Origin: CAYNNQ01 sp964398785
Lineage (GTDB): Bacteria; Desulfobacterota; Desulfovibrionia; Desulfovibrionales; Desulfonatronovibrionaceae
Reading direction: 5' to 3'
Length of the DNA: 61,375 nucleotides
Assembly (NCBI GenBank): GCA_964398785.1
Contig: CAYNNQ010000012.1
Coordinates: forward strand, 1-61,375
The position numbers and the translations under genes were made by a program. Positions 32,902 through 40,675 of this stretch are shown here, piece by piece (position 1 is the stretch's first letter; each line of letters begins with the position of its first letter). The notes under the pieces are model-generated. The model did not search any database. It saw nothing but the letters and a program-made list of their open reading frames with translations, and was not told where the DNA came from.

Positions 32902-34545
32902 ATGTTATCCGGTATGAACAGATCCAGTCTCACTGCCAAATACAGACCGCAAACTTTTGGCCAAGTCGGAGGGCAGGAGTATATCAAACGAATACTTTCC
33001 CGGGCTTGTGCGCAGGAGGAGATAGCTTCTGCATATATTTTTAGCGGAACACGCGGGGTGGGCAAGACTACTTTGGCCCGGATACTGGCCAAGGGCATAA
33101 ATTGCCTCAATGGTCCCTCCCAGGAACCGTGCAACGAATGCCGGAATTGTACACAGATCACCGCAGGCACCTGCGTGGACGTTATGGAAATTGATGGGGC
33201 TTCGTATACGGGTGTGGACAATGTACGCCGTCTGCGCGAAGAGATTTTTTATTCCCCGCTCGGTTGTCGGTACAAGGTGGTTATAATCGACGAAGTGCAC
33301 ATGCTTTCCACTGCTGCATTTAACGCATTACTTAAAACCATCGAGGAACCGCCGGCACACTGCGTTTTCATAATGGCCACTACTGAGCCGCAAAAAATCC
33401 CGGCAACGGTTGTTAGTCGATGTCAGCACTTCGTTTTCAAGAACCTTACCCAAGCGGAACTGGGAAATTACCTACGCTCCATCCTGGAAATAGAGGGGAT
33501 TGAATACGAGGAATCTGCCGTAAATATCCTGGCTAAAAGAGGGGATGGCAGCGTCCGGGACAGTATCTCCCTTTTGGGGCAGGTTCTGGCACTGGGCGGG
33601 GAGAAACTGGATGAAAACGATGTCCGTCAAGTATTGGGACTGGCTGGGCAGGAATTTTTTCTGGAGCTAATGGAGGCGGTCCACTCTCAAGATCTTGGCG
33701 GTATAGAAGAAAAAATAGAATCCCTTTTGAGTCGGGGGCTGGACCTGGGCTTTTTTCTCCGGGAACTGGCGCAGTGCTGGAGGAATATATTCCTTTTGCA
33801 GCAGGCCGGAAACAGAATTTCCGCTTTCTTGGACATGGATAATGAATTTGTTGAAAAGTGGGAGAAGTGGTCGAAAGAGTTTTCTCCTCAATATGTACAT
33901 GCAGCCTGGCAAATGGTGTTGGACTCCCAGTACGGCGTGCTAAAGAGCCTTGAACCAGGACAGGCCCTGGAACTTTTGTTGGTGAATTTGGCTTATTTGC
34001 CCCATTTGCTCCCCGTATCCCAAGTGGAATCAAAGTCCGCTGAGCCTGCGCTTGAAAATAAGGCAAAGAGCGCGGAGGAAAATAAAAAAAAAATTGGTAA
34101 CTCAGATCTAAAAAGCAGTACAAACACCACTGAAAGGGAAGGTGCTCCGGGGCAAAAAGGGGATGTTAAGGAAAAAAAACAGGATTTCCAAAGTTTTATT
34201 GCTTATTGCGCCCGTAAATGCAATCCGGAGGAAATTGGGCTTCGCGCATTAAAAAACAGTCGGGGATATTGCTCGGGGAAAAAGCTGGTTATAGAGTGCA
34301 AGCACAGGACCCAGGGCCAAATATTAAAAGACAACGGCAGATATGCAAAGTTGCTTGCTTTGACTCGGGATTTTTTTGAGCAGGATACCGAACTGGAAAT
34401 TGATTGTCCGGAAGAAAAAAAATCTTTTTCCCGCAATGAATTGCGAGAGAAAGCCAAAAATGATCCCGGAGTACAAAAGGTGATCCAGAAGTTCAATGCC
34501 CGGATTTTAGAGGTAACTTCCCTGCAGGATAAAGCTACGCAATAA
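32902..34545 (+). CDS. dnaX: DNA polymerase III subunit gamma/tau
   Basis: Clamp-loader ATPase. 547 residues: Walker A G-T-R-G-V-G-K-T-T near 52, four zinc-binding Cys (C-L-N-G, C-N-E-C-R-N-C), Walker B D-E-V-H-M-L, then the domain III collar and a Lys/Glu-rich linker from about 370. In the linker, codons 395-397 are part of an A10 run (34084-34093); one base more or less ends the protein within a few codons (stop at 34098-34100 or 34109-34111), which would give a gamma form of about 400 residues. An A8 run follows at 34172. Start ATG 32902 abuts the ilvE stop; ATG 32914 is an alternative. Confidence 0.95.
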   Translation: MLSGMNRSSLTAKYRPQTFGQVGGQEYIKRILSRACAQEEIASAYIFSGTRGVGKTTLARILAKGINCLNGPSQEPCNECRNCTQITAGTCVDVMEIDGASYTGVDNVRRLREEIFYSPLGCRYKVVIIDEVHMLSTAAFNALLKTIEEPPAHCVFIMATTEPQKIPATVVSRCQHFVFKNLTQAELGNYLRSILEIEGIEYEESAVNILAKRGDGSVRDSISLLGQVLALGGEKLDENDVRQVLGLAGQEFFLELMEAVHSQDLGGIEEKIESLLSRGLDLGFFLRELAQCWRNIFLLQQAGNRISAFLDMDNEFVEKWEKWSKEFSPQYVHAAWQMVLDSQYGVLKSLEPGQALELLLVNLAYLPHLLPVSQVESKSAEPALENKAKSAEENKKKIGNSDLKSSTNTTEREGAPGQKGDVKEKKQDFQSFIAYCARKCNPEEIGLRALKNSRGYCSGKKLVIECKHRTQGQILKDNGRYAKLLALTRDFFEQDTELEIDCPEEKKSFSRNELREKAKNDPGVQKVIQKFNARILEVTSLQDKATQ

Positions 34546-34679
34546 CTCTGAAATATATGATCCTCTTTCTTTGCCAGGGGAATTTTGTCGTTTGCTCCTT
34601 TCTTTTGTAGGCGCATTAGAAAAGGTCTAACATGTTAAAATAAAGCACACAATACGGAAAAAAAGGCAGGAGAAAAAAA

Positions 34680-34982
34680 ATGAATGATCTTATACGCCAA
34701 GCCCAGCAAATGCAGCAAAAAATGTCCGAAAAGCAGGAAGAGTTGAATAAAAAAGAAGTGGATGGGACTGCCGGGGGGGGGATGGTATATGTTAAAGTCA
34801 ATGGAGCCAAGGAAGTTTTGGATATCAAGATAGACCCCTCAGTGGTAAATGCGGACGACGTTGATATGCTGCAGGACCTGATTGTGGCTGCTACAAACGA
34901 TGCTTTGAGAAAAGCGGCGGAGATGGCCCAGTCGGAGATGTCTCAGCTCACTGGCGGCATGAATATCCCGGGCATGTTTTAA
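34680..34982 (+). CDS. ebfC: YbaB/EbfC family nucleoid-associated protein
   Basis: 100 residues, small dimeric DNA-binding protein. N-terminal helix rich in Gln/Met (L-I-R-Q-A-Q-Q-M-Q-Q-K-M), then V-D-G-T-A-G-G-G-M-V-Y-V-K-V-N-G and a C-terminal helix, ending G-M-N-I-P-G-M-F. This length and ending are typical of the family. ATG 34680 has GGCAGGAG upstream. The arrangement dnaX-ybaB-recR is conserved across many bacteria, supporting the call. Confidence 0.95.
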   Translation: MNDLIRQAQQMQQKMSEKQEELNKKEVDGTAGGGMVYVKVNGAKEVLDIKIDPSVVNADDVDMLQDLIVAATNDALRKAAEMAQSEMSQLTGGMNIPGMF

Positions 34983-34994
34983 GTGGAGTCTAAA

Positions 34995-35603
34995 TTGAGT
35001 ACTGCCTTACCCAAATCTTTACAGGAATTGGTGGATCAATTTTCCGCCCTTCCCGGAGTAGGGCCCAAAAGCGCTTTGCGAATGGCCATGACCCTACTAA
35101 AATGGCCGGAAGAAAAGACCAGGAATTTGGGCCGAAGTATTGGGGAACTTCGGGACAGCCTGTGTATCTGTTCCCAGTGCCGTACCCTGGCAGACACGGA
35201 TCCCTGTTCCATTTGCGCCGATCCTGCCCGGGAAAACGGCCAACTCTGCATTCTTGCTGAATGGGATTCTGTTTTGAATATGGAGGATCTGGGACACTAC
35301 CGGGGAAAATATTTTGTTCTGGGCGGACTGCTTTCTCCTTTGGAAGGTATTTCATCCCAGAATCTGGAAATAGATGCCCTGCGCCAAAGACTGCAGAAAG
35401 GGGACATCCGGGAAGTGATTCTCGCTTTGGGAACTATTATGGAGGCGGAAAACACAGGATCTTTCCTCCGGGATATGCTGGAAAAAGAATTCCCTTCGGT
35501 TACCTTGAGCAGGCTGGCACAAGGGATTCCACTCGGGGCGGAGCTCAAATATATTGACCGGGATACCTTGCGCCAATCCCTGGACTATAGACAAAACTTT
35601 TAG
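34995..35603 (+). CDS. recR: Recombination mediator protein RecR
   Basis: Works with RecO/RecF in gap repair. About 202 residues: N-terminal helix-hairpin-helix (L-P-G-V-G-P-K-S-A-L-R), zinc-finger Cys (C-I-C-S-Q-C and C-S-I-C), Toprim domain (A-E-W-D-S-V-L-N-M-E) and C-terminal Walker-like segment (R-L-A-Q-G-I-P-L-G-A-E-L). I prefer TTG 34995, which has GGAG at the right distance; GTG 34983 directly after the ybaB stop would add four residues and is also possible. Confidence 0.94.
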   Translation: MSTALPKSLQELVDQFSALPGVGPKSALRMAMTLLKWPEEKTRNLGRSIGELRDSLCICSQCRTLADTDPCSICADPARENGQLCILAEWDSVLNMEDLGHYRGKYFVLGGLLSPLEGISSQNLEIDALRQRLQKGDIREVILALGTIMEAENTGSFLRDMLEKEFPSVTLSRLAQGIPLGAELKYIDRDTLRQSLDYRQNF

Positions 35604-35651
35604 CCTTTTCGCCAATTTGGTCTAATTTTGCGCAAAAGGCCGGATTAGACC
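35603..35651 (+). promoter_or_regulatory. Interleaved inverted repeats between recR and the oxidoreductase gene
   Basis: Arm A GCCTTTTCGC (35603-35612), arm B GGTCTAAT (35619-35626), arm A' GCGCAAAAGGC (35630-35640), arm B' ATTAGACC (35644-35651). A pairs with A' (one bulge) and B with B' (perfect). The order A-B-A'-B' allows either two mutually exclusive hairpins or an H-type pseudoknot in the RNA. No T-tract follows. Confidence 0.45.
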
Positions 35652-35698
35652 TATTTAATTACGACTAAGCAAGAAAAATTCTTGTGCAAGGAGGAGTT

Positions 35699-36244
35699 AT
35701 GCAGGAAATCAGGATTCATGGACGCGGGGGACAGGGAGGAGTGACTTCAGCAGAACTTTTGGCCCAGGGGACTATTAACAAAGGCAAATTCGGACAGGCT
35801 TTCCCCAGTTTTGGACCGGAAAGACGTGGAGCGCCGGTCCAGGCTTTTGTCCGGGTATCTGACGAACAGATCCGATTGCGGGAAAGGATCTATGAACCGG
35901 ATATTATCATGGTCCTTGATCCCACCCTGCTGGATATAGTCAATGTGGGGGAAGGGCTGAAAAGCGACGGACTGGTGGTGCTTAATTCCCATGCACCCGG
36001 CGAAGAGATAAAAGAAAAATACGGTTTTCCCCGCTTAGCCCAGGTGGATGCTACCAATATCGCTATCGAGGAGCTGGGAGTTCCCATTACCAACACCACG
36101 ATGCTTGGGGCCCTGCTAAAGGCATCCGGCATCTTGGAAGTCTCTGATATGGAAGAGCTTATCCAGGACCGTTTTGGCCCCAAATTAGGCCCCAAGAACT
36201 ATAAAGCAATGAACAGGTCCTTCGCAGAAGTTGCGACCTGCTAG
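35699..36244 (+). CDS. 2-oxoacid:acceptor (pyruvate/2-oxoglutarate:ferredoxin) oxidoreductase, gamma subunit
   Basis: 181 residues. Gamma subunits carry the CoA-binding fold of ferredoxin-dependent ketoacid oxidoreductases. Evidence: I-R-I-H-G-R-G-G-Q-G-G-V-T-S-A-E-L at the N-terminus, F-P-S-F-G-P-E-R-R-G-A-P-V-Q-A-F, and N-T-T-M-L-G-A near 140. The other subunits (alpha, beta, delta) are not in the window, so the substrate (pyruvate, 2-oxoglutarate or other) cannot be fixed. Start ATG 35699 with AAGGAGGAG. It is flanked by an unusual interleaved repeat upstream and a strong terminator downstream. Confidence 0.88.
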   Translation: MQEIRIHGRGGQGGVTSAELLAQGTINKGKFGQAFPSFGPERRGAPVQAFVRVSDEQIRLRERIYEPDIIMVLDPTLLDIVNVGEGLKSDGLVVLNSHAPGEEIKEKYGFPRLAQVDATNIAIEELGVPITNTTMLGALLKASGILEVSDMEELIQDRFGPKLGPKNYKAMNRSFAEVATC

Positions 36245-36246
36245 AA

Positions 36247-36276
36247 AGCCCCGCCCCCGCGGGGCTCTTTCTTTCC
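36247..36276 (+). terminator. Strong Rho-independent terminator after the oxidoreductase gamma gene
   Basis: AGCCCCGC (36247-36254) pairs perfectly with GCGGGGCT (36259-36266) over a CCCC loop, followed by CTTTCTTTCC. It starts 3 bp after the stop codon and ends just before the recD2 ATG. Confidence 0.75.
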
Positions 36277-36279
36277 GGT

Positions 36280-38457
36280 ATGGAAAACTTAAAAGCCGAA
36301 ATCATAAATATTGTCTTTTTTGCCAGCGAAAATGGATTCATGGTCGCCCGGGTAAAAACCCCCAGTGAACCGGGGCAAATTACAATTTGCGGTTATCTGG
36401 GGAATTTGGTCCCGGGTGAAATGGTGGAGATGAAGGGGTTTTGGAAAGAGCATCCCAAATTCGGACGCCAGTTTTGGGTGGAAAATTTTTCACAACTCCT
36501 TCCGGCTACAGAAAACGGGATAAAAAGATATTTGAGTTCCAATATGATAAAGGGGGTCGGCCCGGTTATGGCCGACCGCCTGGTAGAAACTTTCGGGGCC
36601 AGCGTTCTGGATATTTTGGACGAGGATCCGGAAAAGCTATTGCAAGTGGAGGGCATTGGGCAGGGAAAACTGAAGACTATTGTCAAATCCTGGGAAGAGC
36701 AAAGGGAGATAAGAGCCCTTATGCTCTTTTTGCAAAGCCATAACGTACCCCCCACCTTTGCTTCCCGCATTTTTAATATCTACGGTAATGAGGCTATAGC
36801 CCGCCTTAAGAATAATCCTTACGATTTGGCTTACGATATCCACGGAATCGGTTTTAAAACAGCAGACAGCATGGCCCTGAAACTGGGTTTTGAGGCAAAC
36901 AGCCCCCAACGCCTGGAAGCAGCTGTGGTATATGTCTTATTCAAGATGAGTGAGCAAGGGCATCTGTTTTACCCCCGCCAGGAATTACTACATAAGGTTT
37001 TGGAAATATTGGGGGATGATCTAGATATTGAAATGGTGGATCAGGCCCTTAGTGGGCTTGAAGAGAAAAAACGGGTAAATATTTGTTCATTAGAGGAGCA
37101 AGGGATTGAGGAAGCTGTATATCTGACCTATTTTTACCGAGTGGAAATGGAGATAGCCTCTCGCTTGTATTTTATGCAGACCCATCCAGCTGCGGTTTCG
37201 GAAGAAAAGATATTGAAGATAATGCCGGAAATTGAACAAAAAGAGATGCTTGCTCTAAGCCGGGAGCAGAAGGATGCCGTACTTGCCGCCTGCCTGAACA
37301 AAGTGTGCGTTATTACCGGCGGTCCGGGTACGGGTAAAACAACAATCACCAGATTTATAGTTCATACCCTGAAACGTTTCGGTTTAAAAATAAGACTGGC
37401 CGCCCCTACGGGTAGAGCGGCAAAAAGGCTGTCCGAGGCTACCGACCATGAGGCGAGCACGATTCACCGCCTTTTGAAATTTACCCCTGCCGTGGGTTTT
37501 GAGCACAACGATGACAATAAGCTGAAAACAGATGTATTGATCGTGGACGAAGTCTCCATGCTCGATTGTCCGCTGTGCGTCAATTTGCTCCGGGCGCTGC
37601 CTGTAACCAGCCGGGTGATTTTTATCGGAGACGTGAATCAACTGCCCTCGGTAGGACCGGGGAATGTGCTGCAGGATATCCTGCATAGTGAAACTATTCC
37701 CTCCAGATGGCTGACTGAAATTTTCCGCCAGGCCCAGGAGAGTATGATTGTCGTCAACGCGCACCGTATAAACGAAGGTAAGTTTCCGGTAGCCAGCAAA
37801 AAAGAACCACCAGAAGCTGACTTTTTTTGGGTCCAGCAGGATGATTTGTCCAAGACCCAGAGTCTTATCCTGAAAATGGCTTGCGAGAGAATTCCCGACA
37901 TATACGGGTTGGACCCCATACGGGATGTCCAGATACTCACTCCCATGCACAAGGGTGAAGTTGGTACTGCTCAGCTTAATTCCCTGCTTCAGGAGAGGCT
38001 AAATCCCCGAGGAGAAGGTCTGAACAGGGGAGAAAGGCTTTTCCGGGTTGGGGACAGGGTCCTGCAGACCAGGAACAATTATGAAAAGGAAGTATTCAAC
38101 GGCGATCTCGGATGGTTGACAAATATAGATTTCGAGGAATCAGAAGTCCTAATTGATTTTGAAGGCCGAAAAGTGGGATATGATTTCGATGAGCTGGACG
38201 AAATCACTCTTGCCTATGCTGTAAGCGTACATAAGTCTCAGGGGAGTGAATATCCAGCAGTAATCATGCCCTTGGTTACCCAGCATTTTATGCTTTTGCA
38301 GCGCAATTTGATTTATACTGGTCTAACCAGAGCCCGACGGTTGGCTGTAATGATCGGGACGAATAAGGCCATGGGTATCGGTTTGAAAAACAGCAGCTCC
38401 GGCCGTAGATTCACGCATCTGCGTTTCCGGTTGCAGGAGGTTTTTAACTCCGCATGA
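36280..38457 (+). CDS. recD2: RecD2-type ATP-dependent DNA helicase
   Basis: 5'-3' superfamily 1B helicase not associated with RecBC. 725 residues: N-terminal OB-like domain (E-N-G-F-M-V-A-R-V), tandem helix-hairpin-helix motifs (M-I-K-G-V-G-P-V-M-A, V-E-G-I-G-Q-G-K), Walker A G-G-P-G-T-G-K-T-T near 347, D-E-V-S-M-L, and the C-terminal UvrD-like H-K-S-Q-G-S-E-Y motif. Start ATG 36280 fits the family N-terminus, but it lies about 13 bp after the preceding terminator hairpin and has no visible ribosome site, so expression may be low or depend on read-through. Confidence 0.94.
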   Translation: MENLKAEIINIVFFASENGFMVARVKTPSEPGQITICGYLGNLVPGEMVEMKGFWKEHPKFGRQFWVENFSQLLPATENGIKRYLSSNMIKGVGPVMADRLVETFGASVLDILDEDPEKLLQVEGIGQGKLKTIVKSWEEQREIRALMLFLQSHNVPPTFASRIFNIYGNEAIARLKNNPYDLAYDIHGIGFKTADSMALKLGFEANSPQRLEAAVVYVLFKMSEQGHLFYPRQELLHKVLEILGDDLDIEMVDQALSGLEEKKRVNICSLEEQGIEEAVYLTYFYRVEMEIASRLYFMQTHPAAVSEEKILKIMPEIEQKEMLALSREQKDAVLAACLNKVCVITGGPGTGKTTITRFIVHTLKRFGLKIRLAAPTGRAAKRLSEATDHEASTIHRLLKFTPAVGFEHNDDNKLKTDVLIVDEVSMLDCPLCVNLLRALPVTSRVIFIGDVNQLPSVGPGNVLQDILHSETIPSRWLTEIFRQAQESMIVVNAHRINEGKFPVASKKEPPEADFFWVQQDDLSKTQSLILKMACERIPDIYGLDPIRDVQILTPMHKGEVGTAQLNSLLQERLNPRGEGLNRGERLFRVGDRVLQTRNNYEKEVFNGDLGWLTNIDFEESEVLIDFEGRKVGYDFDELDEITLAYAVSVHKSQGSEYPAVIMPLVTQHFMLLQRNLIYTGLTRARRLAVMIGTNKAMGIGLKNSSSGRRFTHLRFRLQEVFNSA

Positions 38458-38590
38458 TATTTTTCCCCATTTTGCCATATCCAAAATCTACGCCAAATGT
38501 ATTTTTCGGTATATGAACAGTGGCCTTTAAAAAAGCCATACTTGGATAAATAAACATAAACAAAGATGGACTAAAAACTAGAGGTGGTTA

Positions 38591-40285
38591 ATGCAGGAAA
38601 AGACCAGCAGCAATTTCATTCGAGATATAATAGACAAAGACCTTGAAGAGGGCAAACATAATCAGGTGGTAACCCGTTTTCCCCCGGAGCCGAACGGATA
38701 TCTGCATATCGGACATGCCAAGGCTATTTGCCTGAATTTCGGCATTGCCCGGGATTATGGGGGAAGGTGCCATCTACGTTTTGATGATACCAACCCCCTT
38801 AAAGAAAACCCCGAATATGTGCACTCCATTAAGGAAGATGTACGCTGGTTGGGCTTTGAATGGGATGGACAGGCCAAATATGCCTCTGACTATTTTGATC
38901 AATTGTACGATTTTGCCGTCTCCCTGATAAAACAGGGAAAAGCCTTTGTGTGCAGCCTTTCTCCGGAAGAAATACGCGAATACCGCGGTACTTTGACCAA
39001 AGCGGGGACAAATAGCCCCTACCGGGATAGAAGTGTTCAGGAAAATCTGGATCTTTTTGAATCAATGCGCAAAGGAAAATTTTCTGACGGAGAACACGTA
39101 CTCCGGGCCAAGATTGATATGGCGGCCTCCAATATCAATATGCGCGATCCGGTGATCTATCGCGTATTGCATGCTAGCCATCACCGTACCGGGGACAAAT
39201 GGTGTATCTACCCCACATATGACTTTACCCATTGCCTGTCCGACGCTTTGGAAGGAATTACACATTCCTTGTGTTCACTGGAATTTCAGGATCACCGTCC
39301 ACTTTACGACTGGATTCTGGATCAGCTTGATGTGCCTTCACGTCCACAGCAGATTGAATTCGCCCGATTGAATATTAATTATACCGTGACTAGCAAACGC
39401 AAACTCGCCCATCTCATTGATAAAGGTTATGTGGATGGTTGGGATGATCCCAGGATGCCTACTATATCCGGATTGAGGCGGCGGGGTATTCCTCCGGAAG
39501 CAATTCGCGATTTCTGTGATCGCATCGGTGTGGCCAAAAGCGATAATATTGTGGACATGGCTCTTTTGGAACATTGTGTGCGGGACTATCTCAATCGCAC
39601 TGCTCCTCGGGTGATGGGTGTCATTAACCCCTTGCGGGTAGTTATAACCAATTATCCGAATCAGGAAGAGGAAATGGAAGCTATAAATAATCCGGAAGAC
39701 TCGGGAATGGGTACCCGAAAAGTCAAATTCGGAAGGGAAATTTATGTGGAACGCGATGATTTCCGTGAAAATCCTCCCCGAAAATTTTTTCGACTGGCTC
39801 CGGGAAGGGAAGTTCGGTTACGTTACGCCTATTTTATTACCTGCCAGGAAGTAATAAGGGACAAGGAGAGTGGAGAAGTTAAAGAGTTGCGCTGCACTTA
39901 TGATCCGGAATCCAGAGGGGGACAATCCCCAGATGGTCGCAAAGTGAAAGGGACAATCCACTGGGTTTCTGCTGCCCATTGCCTCCCTGCGGAAGTTCGG
40001 CTCTATGATCGTCTGTTTCAGCATCCCAATCCGGTGGCAGATGAGAAAAACGGTGTTTCCTTTATAGAACATATTAATCCGGGATCATTGCAAGTGGAAA
40101 AAAACTGTCTAGTGGAACCCGGGCTGGCCGAGGTAGAATCCGGCTATATCTGCCAATTTGAGCGCAAGGGATATTTCTATTTGGACCCCAAAGCTCCCTC
40201 CAATAAACTAATTTTCAACCGTACTGCCACACTCAGGGACTCTTGGGCGAAGATAGAAAAAAGGATGCAGGAAAATGATAAATAA
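38591..40285 (+). CDS. glnS: Glutaminyl-tRNA synthetase
   Basis: Charges tRNA-Gln directly. 564 residues: class I signature P-P-E-P-N-G-Y-L-H-I-G-H-A-K, KMSKS-type loop V-T-S-K-R-K-L, and the two C-terminal beta-barrel anticodon domains (ending near R-K-G-Y-F-Y-L-D). It matches the E. coli-type enzyme in length and motifs. Bacterial GlnRS is thought to have been acquired from eukaryotes, and its co-occurrence with gatB is usual in some proteobacteria. Start ATG 38591 with GAGGTGG upstream. Confidence 0.96.
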   Translation: MQEKTSSNFIRDIIDKDLEEGKHNQVVTRFPPEPNGYLHIGHAKAICLNFGIARDYGGRCHLRFDDTNPLKENPEYVHSIKEDVRWLGFEWDGQAKYASDYFDQLYDFAVSLIKQGKAFVCSLSPEEIREYRGTLTKAGTNSPYRDRSVQENLDLFESMRKGKFSDGEHVLRAKIDMAASNINMRDPVIYRVLHASHHRTGDKWCIYPTYDFTHCLSDALEGITHSLCSLEFQDHRPLYDWILDQLDVPSRPQQIEFARLNINYTVTSKRKLAHLIDKGYVDGWDDPRMPTISGLRRRGIPPEAIRDFCDRIGVAKSDNIVDMALLEHCVRDYLNRTAPRVMGVINPLRVVITNYPNQEEEMEAINNPEDSGMGTRKVKFGREIYVERDDFRENPPRKFFRLAPGREVRLRYAYFITCQEVIRDKESGEVKELRCTYDPESRGGQSPDGRKVKGTIHWVSAAHCLPAEVRLYDRLFQHPNPVADEKNGVSFIEHINPGSLQVEKNCLVEPGLAEVESGYICQFERKGYFYLDPKAPSNKLIFNRTATLRDSWAKIEKRMQENDK

Positions 40286-40675
40286 AAAATTTTTTGGTTC
40301 CTCGACGTTTGATATGGATTTTCTCCGCCAGATTTTTTTAGATGCCAAACTACCGGCCCGGTGTTTTCTAGGTCCCGCCAAAGGGGGAAGCTAGCCCCCT
40401 CCGGACTCTAATTTTGGGAGGGAGAAAAAGTTTGGCGGCATTCATGTTGATAATTGTGCCAGCCTGCATTAAGAGTTGATTCCCGGTCCGGTTTCCCCCT
40501 TTTGGCGGGACCAAGAAAACGCGCGGGCCTCTCGTTAAAAGCATCTAAAAAGATCAGGCGAAAAAAATATAAAAAATCTACACGCGGTGTCGAAGAGCCA
40601 ATTTTTTATGCTAGTGTCTTGTCCATGAATTTAAGAACGTCCGGGATATAGATTAAACTAAAAAAGGGATTAAAA
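40286..40675. other. Gene-free interval with a long imperfect inverted-repeat element
   Basis: Left arm around 40356-40387 (GTTTTCTAGGTCCCGCC then AAAGGGGG) and right arm around 40496-40527 (CCCCCTTTTGGCGGGACC then AAGAAAAC) are near-perfect inverted repeats of about 30 bp that bracket roughly 110 bp. A second small hairpin (GGGGG...CCCCC) follows the left arm. This may be a small MITE-like element. No TPP riboswitch core was found before the thiamine gene. A 65-codon open frame here overlaps the right arm and has no ribosome site. Confidence 0.55.

Noticed and set aside
34546..34679. SRP (4.5S) RNA gene between dnaX and ybaB
   Set aside because: The position suggested it, but the interval lacks the GGAA-tetraloop helix and GC-rich stem expected of the RNA.
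40286..40675. TPP riboswitch upstream of thiDN
   Set aside because: No conserved CUGAGA...ACCUGA core is present; only the inverted-repeat element was found.
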